Shown piece after piece: positions 1 through 7,443 of a stretch of DNA of 24,945 nucleotides; positions within the stretch are counted from its first letter, which is position 1, and each line of letters starts with the position of its first letter. The notes beneath the pieces are model-generated. The model searched no databases. It had not been told where the DNA came from and worked only from the letters and a program-made list of their open reading frames with translations. Where the stretch lies: contig JAEYQX010000205.1 of the NCBI GenBank assembly GCA_023409795.1, positions 1 through 24,945 of the forward strand, in the 5' to 3' direction. The DNA comes from Pseudomonadota bacterium. Its GTDB lineage: Bacteria > Pseudomonadota > Alphaproteobacteria > Caulobacterales > Caulobacteraceae. The position numbers and the translations under genes are program-made.

Positions 1-1139
1 GTGCCCTGAATCTCATTCGCAACCCCAATGCCGACGTGATGGCAGGCAACTGGGAAGTTTCGGAAAAGGTCACCACCGCCTATATCCGCGCCAATATCGA
101 TCACAACCTGGGCGGTCTGCCGCTGACGGGTAATGTTGGCATCCAGGCAGTCCATACGGACCAGCAATCCAGCGGCTTCTCGGCACGTCAGGTCGCACCC
201 GGCGTCTCGGCAACCCTGCCGGTCTCGGGCGGCATCGACTACCTGGAGATCCTGCCCAGCGCCAACTTCATCCTGGAAACGGGCGAGGACGTCTTCGTCC
301 GCCTGGGCCTGGCCCGCACCCTGGCGCGGCCGCGGATGGACGACATGCGCGCCTCGCGCAACTACTCCTATGATGCTTCGTTGGCAGATTCGGGCGACAT
401 CAACCGTTCGCCCTGGTCTGGCGGTGGCGGCAACCCGAACCTGATGCCCTTCATCGCTGACGTGGCTGACATCTCGATCGAGAAATACTTCGCCAACCGC
501 CGCGGCTATGTCTCGCTGGCTGGCTATTACAAGCACCTGGAAAGCTACGTCTATCACCGCAACCAGATCTTCGACTTCACCGGCTATCCGATCGCCTCGG
601 GCGATACGCCGGTCCTGTGGGAAGGTCTGGTCGGCGCGCCGGACAACGGCGAGGGCGGCTGGATTAAGGGAGCTGAGTTCGCGGTTTCGGCTCCGTTCGA
701 CATCTTCCACCCGATGCTGGAAGGTTTCGGTGGCCTGTTCAGCGCCTCGTGGACGGACAGCGAGGTTCAGCCTGACCCGACCCAGCCCCCGACCACCATG
801 CCGGGCCTGTCGGAAACCGTGATCAACGCGACCGTCTATTACGAGAAGAACGGCTTCCAGGCCCGGATCTCGAACCGCTACCGCTCGGACTTCCTGGGCG
901 AGGTCGCCGGCTTCGGCAACGGCCGCACCCTGCGCTCGGTCGCGGCTGAAAACGTCGTCGACGCCCAGATCGGCTACGAGTTCCAGTCCGGTCCGGCCGA
1001 GGGCCTGTCCATCCTGGCCCAGGTCAACAACCTGACCGACGAGCCGTTCAAGACCTTCGAGAACGGCGACGAGCGTCGCACCATCGACTTCCAGAAGTAT
1101 GGCCGCACCTTCCTGGTGGGCTTGAACTACCGCTTCTGA
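1..1139 (+). CDS. TonB-dependent receptor, C-terminal part (5' end outside window)
   Basis: This is the C-terminal part of an outer-membrane TonB-dependent receptor, which would import a ligand using energy from TonB-ExbB-ExbD. The frame is open from base 3, upstream of the first ATG at 36, so the gene begins outside the window and the plug domain and TonB box are not visible. What is seen is beta-barrel sequence: repeated aromatic strand patterns, the phrase ARTLARPRMDDMRAS, and NNLTDEPF near the end. It finishes with FLVGLNYRF and a terminal Phe, the usual outer-membrane insertion signal. It resembles the large receptors of Caulobacter and Xanthomonas linked to carbohydrate uptake, and a FucP/GluP-type sugar symporter lies just downstream, so a sugar or glycan ligand is a reasonable inference. 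The substrate itself cannot be read from this part. Confidence 0.93.
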   Translation, partial: ALNLIRNPNADVMAGNWEVSEKVTTAYIRANIDHNLGGLPLTGNVGIQAVHTDQQSSGFSARQVAPGVSATLPVSGGIDYLEILPSANFILETGEDVFVRLGLARTLARPRMDDMRASRNYSYDASLADSGDINRSPWSGGGGNPNLMPFIADVADISIEKYFANRRGYVSLAGYYKHLESYVYHRNQIFDFTGYPIASGDTPVLWEGLVGAPDNGEGGWIKGAEFAVSAPFDIFHPMLEGFGGLFSASWTDSEVQPDPTQPPTTMPGLSETVINATVYYEKNGFQARISNRYRSDFLGEVAGFGNGRTLRSVAAENVVDAQIGYEFQSGPAEGLSILAQVNNLTDEPFKTFENGDERRTIDFQKYGRTFLVGLNYRF

Positions 1140-1161
1140 TCCCCTCTCTTCTGAGCCGACT

Positions 1162-1198
1162 GGGGGCCGTGTCTTTCGAGGCCGGCCCCCTCTTTTTT
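1162..1198 (+). terminator. Rho-independent terminator after the TonB-dependent receptor gene
   Basis: A perfect 8-bp stem (GGGGGCCG at 1162-1169, CGGCCCCC at 1183-1190) with a 13-base loop is followed by TCTTTTTT. It lies 22 bases after the receptor stop and just before the next gene, so the symporter probably needs its own promoter or depends on read-through. Confidence 0.9.
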
Positions 1199-1224
1199 GC
1201 TCCATTACCCAGCCGGAAGTGACC

Positions 1225-2526
1225 ATGAGCCAATCTCCGACCCCCGCTGGCGGGACCATGCGCGGCACAGGCATGGCCTTTGCCTATGTGACCAGCCTCT
1301 TCTTCGCCTGGGGCTTTGCCACCTCCCTGATCGACCCGCTGATCGCCGCCGTGCGCCGCGTGTTCGACCTGACCCATACCGAGTCCTTCCTGACGACCTT
1401 TGCCTGGTTCATCGCCTATGGCGTGGCCTCGCTGCCCGCCGCGGCGGTCCTGTCGCGCCTGGGCTACAGCTGGGCCATCATCGCCGCCCTGGTGACCATG
1501 GTCCTGGGCTGCCTGATCGTGCCCCTGGCCACCCTGGTCGACTTCTATCCCGGCATCCTGCTGGCCCTGTTCGTCATCGCCTCGGGCGTGACCCTGCTGC
1601 AGGTGGCCGCCAATCCCCTGGTGGCCGAGCTGGGCACCAAGAAGTCATCGCACTTCCGCCTGGTCTTCTCCCAGGCCTTCAACTCGCTGGGCGCGACCCT
1701 GGGGCCGTGGCTGGGCGCGCACGTCCTGCTGACCGGCGGGGTGTTTGCCGCCGGGGCCGTGGTGACGGTGGCGACGCGCGGGGAGTCCCTGCGCAGCATC
1801 GACATGGCCTTCCTGGGCATGGGGGGCTTCTTTGCCCTGATCGCCGCCTTCATCTTCTCGGCGCGCAAGCAGATCAACGCCGCTGCCCCCGCCCATGACA
1901 GTGCCGAGCCGGTCGGCCTGGCCGCCATCGCTTCGGCGCTGAAGTCACGCTGGGCCGTCTTTGGCGCGGTTGCCATCTTTGTCTACGTCGGGGCCGAAGT
2001 GGCCATCGGCAATATGCTGACCAACTTCCTGCACGAGCCGCACATCCTGAACGCCCCCATCGAGACGGCGGGCAAGATGGTGGCTCTCTACTGGGGCGGG
2101 GCCATGGTCGGGCGCTTCATCGGCTCGTGGCTGCTGACCCGCATTCCGGCAGGCGTCCTGCTGTCGGTCTTCACCGTGGTGGCAGCCCTGCTGTGCCTGA
2201 TCGTGACCCAGGCCGGCGGCGTGACGGCCGGCTATGCCGCCCTGGCTGTCGGCTTCTTCAACTCGATCATGTTCCCCAGCATCTTCACCCTGACGCTGGA
2301 GCGGTCCTCGGCCCCGGCGGCCTCGACCTCGGGCCTGCTGGTCTTTGGCATCATCGGCGGGGCCCTGTTGCCGCTGGTGGCTGCCCAGTTCGCGGACCGG
2401 ACCGGCGACCTGCAGAACGGCTTCTTCGTGCCGCTGATCGGCTATGGCCTGCTGACGGTCTTTGCCATCGCCTGTGCCCGCACGCGCGGGGCCGATACCG
2501 ACAGCGCCGTGGTTTCCCCGCACTAG
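1225..2526 (+). CDS. FucP/GluP-family sugar:proton symporter (MFS)
   Basis: An inner-membrane major facilitator protein of 433 residues, about the family length, with roughly twelve hydrophobic segments. Family hallmarks are visible: an N-terminal FFAWGFATSLIDPLI segment, LLQVAANPLVAELG in the middle of the first half, and FSQAFNSLGATLGPWLG shortly after. These match the glucose/galactose and fucose permease group, which imports sugars with protons. I chose the ATG at 1225 over the GTG two codons earlier because GGAAG at 1215-1219 gives a ribosome site with normal spacing to that ATG. It follows the receptor gene, fitting a receptor plus inner-membrane transporter pair for one sugar. The exact sugar is unknown. 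A short, less conserved insert (AGAVVTVATRGESLRS) sits between two membrane segments. Confidence 0.9.
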   Translation: MSQSPTPAGGTMRGTGMAFAYVTSLFFAWGFATSLIDPLIAAVRRVFDLTHTESFLTTFAWFIAYGVASLPAAAVLSRLGYSWAIIAALVTMVLGCLIVPLATLVDFYPGILLALFVIASGVTLLQVAANPLVAELGTKKSSHFRLVFSQAFNSLGATLGPWLGAHVLLTGGVFAAGAVVTVATRGESLRSIDMAFLGMGGFFALIAAFIFSARKQINAAAPAHDSAEPVGLAAIASALKSRWAVFGAVAIFVYVGAEVAIGNMLTNFLHEPHILNAPIETAGKMVALYWGGAMVGRFIGSWLLTRIPAGVLLSVFTVVAALLCLIVTQAGGVTAGYAALAVGFFNSIMFPSIFTLTLERSSAPAASTSGLLVFGIIGGALLPLVAAQFADRTGDLQNGFFVPLIGYGLLTVFAIACARTRGADTDSAVVSPH

Positions 2527-2553
2527 GGGCAGCCTGGCCTGCACCATGAACGA

Positions 2554-2590
2554 GGGCCGCGCCGGGAGACTGGCGCGGCCCTTTTCCTTT
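2554..2590 (+). terminator. Rho-independent terminator after the sugar symporter gene
   Basis: A perfect 10-bp stem (GGGCCGCGCC at 2554-2563, GGCGCGGCCC at 2572-2581) with an 8-base loop is followed by TTTTCCTTT. The T-tract is only on the plus-strand side, so it ends the symporter transcript and not the convergent MFS gene. Confidence 0.92.
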
Positions 2591-2598
2591 GAGCCGGA

Positions 2599-4266
2599 TC
2601 AGGACGCGCGGCTGGCGTCGGTCATCGGCTCGCCAAAGTGGCGGTCGGCGTGCAGGTTGGCCGCGAGCGGCGCCGTGGTGCGCTCGATCATGCGGTGGAC
2701 GACCGGCTTGTCCGGGCCCTGGTGCAGAGCGCGGATGCGCTCGGTGATCTCGGCGTCGGCCTGGGTGATGCGCTGGTTGTGCCGCACATAGTCGAGCCAA
2801 GTCGGCGTCTGGTATTTCTCGACCCAGACATCCGGCTCGGCCAGGTCGCGCATCAGGTGCCACTGGCGGGCCCCGTCGCGGCGACGGATGCGGCGGCGCT
2901 CGTCCATGGCGGCCAGGAAGGCGTCGATGTCCGCCTCGCGGATCCGGTAGGCAATGGTGATGATGACCGGGCCGCTGCGCGGCTCGATCGGCAGGCTGGT
3001 CTCGGGCTCGGTCCAGCGCCGCAGCAGGTCCATGTTCAGGTTGGCGGTCGAGGGCAGGGGCACCCGCAGGCCGATCAGGATGGTCACCACCAGGACGATG
3101 GACGAGGCCCCCAGCGCCAGGTCCGTGCCGTGATTCTGGGCCAGGGCACCCCACAGCCAGCTGCCCGCCGCCATGCCGCCAAAGGCCGTCATCTGGTACA
3201 GGGCCAGGGCCCGGGCCACGACCCAGCGCGGCACCGACATCTGCACGGTGACGTTGAAGGTCGACAGGGTCAGCACCCAGCCCGCACCCGCCAGCAGCAG
3301 GGAGGGCAGGGTCAGCCACAGCCAGGGGCTGTAGCCCATAGTCACCGCCGCGACGGCAAAGCAGAAGGTCGCCCCGCGCACGATGGTCTCGGTCGAGAAA
3401 CGGGCGCGCAGGCGGCCGACGAAGAAGGCACCGCCCACGGCCCCGATGCCGAAGGACCCGAGCAGGAGGCCAAAGGCCAGCGGGCCGCCGCCGGCTTCGC
3501 GCGCCACCAGGGGCATCAGGGCCTGGACTGCGCTGGCCCCCACGCCAAAGCTGGCCGCCCGCAGCAGGACGGCGGTCACGCGCGGGGACAGGAAGGCATA
3601 GCGCACCCCGCCTTTCATCGCGGCCACCAAGCCTTCGCGCGGCATGGTCTGGCGCGGGCGTTGCGGCTTCCAGCGCAGCAGGACGACCAGCAGGCCCAGA
3701 TAGCTGACGGCATTGACAGCAAAGGCGGCGGCGGCTCCGGCCACGGCCACGATCACCCCGCCCAGGGCCGGGCCGACGCTGCGCGCCAGATTGAAGCCCA
3801 TGGAGTTCAGGGCCACCGCACCGGGCAGGTCCTCACGCGGGACCATGTCTCCGACCGAGGCCTGCCACGCCGGGCCGTTGAAGGCCACGCCGCAGCCGAT
3901 CAGGAAGGTAAAGGCCAGCAGGACCCAGGGCGTCACCAGCCCCATCCAGGTCATCGCGGCCAGGCCTGCCGAGACCAGCAGCATGAAGGTCTGGGCCGTC
4001 ACCATGATCTTGCGCCGGTCCATGGTGTCGGCCAGGGCCCCGGCGGTCAGCGACAGCAGCATGATGGGCAGGGTGACCGAGGCCTGGACCAGGGCGACCA
4101 TCTGGGCCGAGGCGATCGAGGACATCATCCAGGCGGCCCCGACCGACTGGATCAGGCCACCGAAGTTGGTCACCAGGCTGGTGATCCAGACGGCCCGGAA
4201 GATCGGGTGTCTTAGTGCCGCCATGGCCCCTGTGTGGGCCGGAGGAGCCGCTACAGGCGAGGTCAT
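2599..4266 (-). CDS. EntS-like MFS transporter (MFS_3 family) with C-terminal soluble domain
   Basis: A 555-residue inner-membrane transporter. Residues up to about 405 form a twelve-segment major facilitator fold starting LRHPIFRAVWITSLVTNFGG, with the loop motif GALADTMDRRK after segment 2. This matches the MFS_3 group that includes the enterobactin exporter EntS. The last ~130 residues are soluble and contain VIITIAYRIREADIDAFLAA and a later WHLMRDLAEPDVWVEKYQTP. They look like the ABM-type (dimeric alpha/beta barrel) tail known in many members of this group. I chose the ATG at 4266 because the membrane domain begins soon after it and the upstream frame lacks family-like sequence. The gene stands alone, convergent with the sugar symporter and divergent from trhO. 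The substrate is unknown; drug or siderophore export is only suggested by family. Confidence 0.85.
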   Translation of the reverse strand: MTSPVAAPPAHTGAMAALRHPIFRAVWITSLVTNFGGLIQSVGAAWMMSSIASAQMVALVQASVTLPIMLLSLTAGALADTMDRRKIMVTAQTFMLLVSAGLAAMTWMGLVTPWVLLAFTFLIGCGVAFNGPAWQASVGDMVPREDLPGAVALNSMGFNLARSVGPALGGVIVAVAGAAAAFAVNAVSYLGLLVVLLRWKPQRPRQTMPREGLVAAMKGGVRYAFLSPRVTAVLLRAASFGVGASAVQALMPLVAREAGGGPLAFGLLLGSFGIGAVGGAFFVGRLRARFSTETIVRGATFCFAVAAVTMGYSPWLWLTLPSLLLAGAGWVLTLSTFNVTVQMSVPRWVVARALALYQMTAFGGMAAGSWLWGALAQNHGTDLALGASSIVLVVTILIGLRVPLPSTANLNMDLLRRWTEPETSLPIEPRSGPVIITIAYRIREADIDAFLAAMDERRRIRRRDGARQWHLMRDLAEPDVWVEKYQTPTWLDYVRHNQRITQADAEITERIRALHQGPDKPVVHRMIERTTAPLAANLHADRHFGEPMTDASRAS

Positions 4267-4480
4267 GACAGGGCCACCAGGCAAGGGAACATGAAAACAG
4301 CAGAACCGGGGAAAACTCAGGGACGCATCGACAATCCAGCCTTTTGCAACCAGCTTTGCAAGCCATGGTTCCGGCCGGGTTCGCCCGGATGCGGATTTGA
4401 TGGCGGCCTGGCCTGACGCCGGGCGCACAAGGGCCTATAGAGGCGGCCTGTTTCACACTGGACTTGCCGTGACTGCCAAG

Positions 4481-5455
4481 ATGACCGCCCCCGTCTGTGT
4501 CGCTGCCCTGTATCGCTTTGCCCCGATTGCGGATCGCGAGGCGGTGCAGCAGCATCTGCTGGCCCTGTGCGGCGACGAGGTTCGCGGCACCCTGCTGGTC
4601 GCCCATGAAGGGCTGAACGGGACGATCGCCGGGCCCCAGGCGGCCATCGCCCGCGTGGTGGACGGCATCCGCGCCATGCCCGGCTTCGATCGGCTGGAAC
4701 TGAAATACTCGACAGCCAGCGCCATGCCCTTCCTGCGCATGAAGGTGCGGCTGAAAGCCGAGATCGTGACCATGGGCGTGACCGACATCGACCCGGTCGA
4801 GGGTGTCGGCACCTATGTCGATCCCAGGGACTGGAACGCCCTGATCGCGGACCCGGACACCATCGTCATCGATACCCGCAACGACTACGAGGTCGAGGTC
4901 GGGACGTTCGAGCGGGCCATCGACCCACGCACCCGCACCTTCCGCGAGTTTCCCAACTGGTTCCGCACCGAGGGCCGGGCGCTGCTGGACCGGCCCAATC
5001 CGCCCAAGGTCGCCATGTTCTGCACCGGGGGCATTCGCTGCGAAAAGGCAACGGCCTTCCTGAAGGCCGAGGGGGTGCAGGATGTCTTCCACCTGGAGGG
5101 CGGGATCCTGAAATACCTGGAGACGGTGCCCGAGGCCGAGAGCCTGTGGCGCGGCGACTGCTTCGTCTTCGATGAGCGGGTGGCGGTTGGCCATGGCCTG
5201 AAGGAAGGCGACTACAGCCTGTGCCGCGCCTGCCGGATGCCGGTCAGCGCCGAGGGACGCCAGTCGCCGCGCTATGTCGAGGGGGTGTCCTGCGACGCCT
5301 GCCACGACAGCCGCACCGAGGAACAGCGGGCCGCCTATGCCGAGCGCCAGCGCCAGATGGAGATCGCTCGCCAGAAGGGCATTGCCCACGTCGGGGCTGA
5401 CGCCGCCGCCGAGCTGGCCCGGCATCAGGATCGCCCGGTGCCACGCGCCGACTGA
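4481..5455 (+). CDS. trhO: tRNA uridine(34) hydroxylase TrhO (rhodanese-like, YceA family)
   Basis: TrhO makes 5-hydroxyuridine at the wobble position of tRNA in an oxygen-dependent reaction in the cytosol. The protein is 324 residues. The N-terminal acylphosphatase-like part has VAALYRFAPI and HEGLNGTIAG. A rhodanese domain follows with IDTRNDYEVEVGTF and the active loop MFCTGGIRCEKA, which carries the essential Cys. The C-terminal tail has CRACRMPVS and SCDACHD, the cysteine pairs typical of the family. I use the ATG at 4481 because family members begin close to VAALYRFAP; a GTG at 4469 is the alternative, and neither has a clear ribosome site. The gene is monocistronic, with a terminator 36 bases after the stop. 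It has no functional link to its neighbours. Confidence 0.93.
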   Translation: MTAPVCVAALYRFAPIADREAVQQHLLALCGDEVRGTLLVAHEGLNGTIAGPQAAIARVVDGIRAMPGFDRLELKYSTASAMPFLRMKVRLKAEIVTMGVTDIDPVEGVGTYVDPRDWNALIADPDTIVIDTRNDYEVEVGTFERAIDPRTRTFREFPNWFRTEGRALLDRPNPPKVAMFCTGGIRCEKATAFLKAEGVQDVFHLEGGILKYLETVPEAESLWRGDCFVFDERVAVGHGLKEGDYSLCRACRMPVSAEGRQSPRYVEGVSCDACHDSRTEEQRAAYAERQRQMEIARQKGIAHVGADAAAELARHQDRPVPRAD

Positions 5456-5491
5456 GCGATCACCGCCGCCCCCGGCGCATACGGGCGAGAA

Positions 5492-5526
5492 AAAAGGGTC
5501 ACCTGCTCGGGACGGGTGACCCTTTT
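5492..5526. terminator. Bidirectional intrinsic terminator between convergent trhO and the OmpA-domain gene
   Basis: AAAAGGGTCACC (5492-5503) and GGTGACCCTTTT (5515-5526) form a perfect 12-bp stem with an 11-base loop. A-rich DNA lies on the left arm and T-rich on the right, so it provides a hairpin plus U-tract in both directions. It lies in the 92-base space between the two convergent stop codons. Confidence 0.92.
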
Positions 5527-5547
5527 CTAACCTGACCGGTCTGGCGA

Positions 5548-6117
5548 CTAGTGCAGGACGACGATCGCCACGCGGCGATTCTGGGCGCGGCCTTCGCGCG
5601 TGTCGTTCGGCGCGATCGGCTTGGCTTCACCATAGGAGATGGTGGCCATGCGGTTCAGCGGGATGCCCTGTTCGCTGAGGTAGCGGCGCACGGTCTCGGC
5701 GCGCTCCAGGCCCAGGCGCTCGTTCAGCTTGTCATCGCCCGCCGAGTCGGTGTGGCCCTGGATTTCCAGGTAGACGTTCTTGTTCTCGGCGCGCAGTTGC
5801 TGGACCAGGGCCGACAGGCGCTGTTCGGCTTCCGGCGACAGGGTGTTGGCGTTCAGCGGGAATTTCACCGAGTCATCCGACAGGACGACTTCGTAAAGCA
5901 GCTTGCCCTCGGCCAGCTTGTGGGCGGCGGTGGCGCGCGCCAGGGCCTCGTTGGCAGTGCCCTCAACCTGGGTGACGCGACCGTCCAGGGCGGTGACGCG
6001 GTTGTCGACCACGGCGATGTTGTCGCGCACGAACCGGTGGCTGGCGCAACCGCTGACGGCGATACCGGCCACGGCAATGACGGCCGCAGCGGTGAGGGTT
6101 TTCGAGGACAGTCTCAT
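5548..6117 (-). CDS. OmpA-domain outer-membrane lipoprotein
   Basis: A 189-residue lipoprotein likely anchored in the outer membrane that binds peptidoglycan. From the ATG at 6117 there is a lipoprotein signal peptide (MRLSSKT, a hydrophobic stretch, then VSGC), giving an acylated Cys at residue 24. A heptad-like linker follows (NRVTALDGRVTQVEGTANEA), probably a coiled coil. The second half is an OmpA C-terminal domain: VYLEIQGHTDSAGDDKLNERL and LERAETVRRYLSEQGI, with the Asp and Arg used to hold diaminopimelate. There is no beta-barrel, so it resembles a Pal/Lpp-like tether more than OmpA. The start is set by the signal peptide; GGAG lies 11 bases upstream of the ATG. In-frame ATGs further upstream would spoil the signal peptide. 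The neighbouring TonB/TolA-like gene is divergent and also envelope-related. Confidence 0.9.
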   Translation of the reverse strand: MRLSSKTLTAAAVIAVAGIAVSGCASHRFVRDNIAVVDNRVTALDGRVTQVEGTANEALARATAAHKLAEGKLLYEVVLSDDSVKFPLNANTLSPEAEQRLSALVQQLRAENKNVYLEIQGHTDSAGDDKLNERLGLERAETVRRYLSEQGIPLNRMATISYGEAKPIAPNDTREGRAQNRRVAIVVLH

Positions 6118-6279
6118 TGGGAAAATAGCTCCATGTCGCATCAGCATAGCGGTGTCTCGCCTTGCCGGTTGGCGTAGTTCAGGAAAAGACTGATTAAAGA
6201 CGCCGAGAGTTAGACTTGGTTGCATTCCCGAAAAGAAAAAGTTGAGCTTGCCAATAATGGTCTGATTTCGGTGATATTG

Positions 6280-6292
6280 TGGCAAGTTGCCA
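6280..6292. promoter_or_regulatory. Palindrome TGGCAA-N-TTGCCA in the AT-rich divergent promoter region
   Basis: The 216-base space between the OmpA-domain gene and the TonB-like gene is clearly AT-richer than the genes around it and should hold both promoters. It contains a perfect 6+1+6 inverted repeat at 6280-6292. Extra TTGCCA half-sites lie at 6248-6253 and 6315-6320, and TGGCAA at 6366-6371. This could be a binding site for an unknown regulator. I could not place convincing -10 and -35 boxes. Confidence 0.35.
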
Positions 6293-6333
6293 TTGTGTTG
6301 ACGCAAGTGAATGTTTGCCATGTCTAAGGAACG

Positions 6334-7410
6334 TTGTTCCAGCTTGGCTGTATCGTGGCGTATCGTGGCAATCTGAACTTGTATAGCTCATCATCTTCGC
6401 GCCGGGGCAGGCCCCGCCCTGACCGCCAGACCCGCAACTGGGGACTGACCGCCAGTCTTTTGTTTCATATACTTGTGGGGCTGTGCCTCTTCCTGACGCC
6501 GCTGGAGATGCCCCGGTTTGTCGAGGCCCCGGTCACCTATGTCGAACTGGTCGAGCCGCCCTCGGAACAGCCCGACGCGGGCCAGGCCAAGGAGGCGGGC
6601 GGGGGCGGCGGCAGCCAGGGCGCGGCTGAACCCGAACCCTCCCAGGAGCCGGCAGAGGCCGAATCCGCGCCCCAGGCGGAGCCTGAGGTCGAGGTCGAGG
6701 TGCCGACCCAGCCGCAGCCCGCCACGCCGGTGGTGGAGGTCGAGCCCGAGCCCACCCCGCCGCCCAGCCTGCCGACCCCGATCAAGCCGCGCCTGGCCGT
6801 CCTGCCCGCACCGCCAGCCCTGGCCCTGATGGTCGAGGCCCCGCCGGTTGAGATCCCCGATCCGGCGGCGGGCTTCCTCAGCCTTGCCGACACCGCCTCG
6901 GCCCAGAGGGCGGGCGAGGGGGCCGGCGATGGGACAGCCGACGGGACCGCAGGCGGCTCGGGCACCGGCACGGGGACGGGGCAGGGCAGCGGCAGTGGCT
7001 CAGGCCAGGGCTCGGGCAGTGGCTCGGGCAGCGGCACCGGGGCCAGCGCAGCCCATGGGCCGGGGGCCTCGTGCGATATGCTGGCCCGGCTGGGCGAGGC
7101 GATCCGCAATGCGCCCCAGGTCAGGGCCGCCGTGGCGCAACTGTCGCGCAACGCCGATGCGGTGGGACGGGCCCTGGTCATCTGGGATGGGGCCTGGATC
7201 ACCACGGCGGGCCAGGACGGCGAGGGACTGGCGGGCGTGCGTCAGGCCGTCTCGGTCACGGTGGCCTTCGCCCCGGACGAGTGCAAGGCCGAGCCGGTCA
7301 GGGGCTTTGTCGTCGTGGACCTTGCCGAGGGGGCCGATGCGCCCCGCGTTGCCCTGGGCAAGGCGCAATGGCGCTGGAACGACCTGCTGGAGGTTGAAAG
7401 GGCGCGGTAG
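6334..7410 (+). CDS. TonB/TolA-like envelope protein with unrecognised C-terminal domain
   Basis: I do not recognise an exact family, but the layout is that of TonB or TolA. Residue numbers count from a TTG at 6334. There is a basic N-terminus and one membrane segment at about 37-56. A long Pro/Glu/Val-rich spacer runs from about 70 to 150, and a Gly/Ser/Thr tract spans 207-236. A ~110-residue globular end starts near SCDMLARLGEAIRNAP. The membrane segment has Ser41 and His45 four apart, with Leu52, matching the S-H-L pattern conserved in TonB/TolA anchors that contact ExbB/TolQ. The C-terminal domain (ALVIWDGAWITT, AQWRWNDLLEV) is not the usual TonB fold, as it lacks the YP and SSG signatures. 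The start is uncertain: TTG 6334 follows AAGGA by only three bases, and GTG 6355 and TTG 6379 are alternatives. Confidence 0.7.
   Translation: MFQLGCIVAYRGNLNLYSSSSSRRGRPRPDRQTRNWGLTASLLFHILVGLCLFLTPLEMPRFVEAPVTYVELVEPPSEQPDAGQAKEAGGGGGSQGAAEPEPSQEPAEAESAPQAEPEVEVEVPTQPQPATPVVEVEPEPTPPPSLPTPIKPRLAVLPAPPALALMVEAPPVEIPDPAAGFLSLADTASAQRAGEGAGDGTADGTAGGSGTGTGTGQGSGSGSGQGSGSGSGSGTGASAAHGPGASCDMLARLGEAIRNAPQVRAAVAQLSRNADAVGRALVIWDGAWITTAGQDGEGLAGVRQAVSVTVAFAPDECKAEPVRGFVVVDLAEGADAPRVALGKAQWRWNDLLEVERAR
6350..6369 (+). repeat. Perfect tandem duplication of a 10-bp unit at the start of the TonB-like gene
   Basis: GTATCGTGGC occurs twice back to back (6350-6359 and 6360-6369), over the candidate start codons of the TonB-like gene. 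The unit is not a multiple of three, so gain or loss of a copy would change the frame of any start upstream of it. Confidence 0.7.
6952..7041 (+). repeat. Gly-Ser/Thr low-complexity tract inside the TonB-like gene
   Basis: Thirty codons alternate Gly with Ser, Thr or Gln, built from imperfect GGCTCGGGCAGT-like units. At protein level it is probably a flexible spacer between the Pro-rich rod and the C-terminal domain. At DNA level it could vary in length between strains. Confidence 0.75.
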
Positions 7411-7427
7411 AGGCCGAGCGAATCATC

Positions 7428-7443
7428 TTGACATGATTGTCAG
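7428..7443. promoter_or_regulatory. Inverted repeat TTGACA-N4-TGTCAG, candidate operator copy 1
   Basis: TGACA (7429-7433), TGAT spacer, TGTCA (7438-7442) is a perfect inverted repeat. It overlaps the tetR stop codon at 7440-7442. The same element recurs at 7455-7468 and 19302-19315. By its symmetry and repetition it looks like a protein-binding site. Confidence 0.55.

Noticed and set aside
2638..4215. Long open frame on the plus strand (525 codons) opposite the EntS-like gene
   Set aside because: It is His/Gln/Gly-rich antisense of a well-supported membrane protein gene, a normal effect of high GC at third positions.
4343..4361. Two TTTGCAA direct repeats 12 bp apart in the space between the EntS-like gene and trhO
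   Set aside because: Short, no promoter elements around them and no further copies; the 214-base space otherwise shows nothing clear.
6320..6376. An 18-codon ORF (ATG at 6320) upstream of and overlapping the TonB-like gene
   Set aside because: It has no convincing ribosome site, is short, and overlaps the uncertain start region of a better-supported gene.
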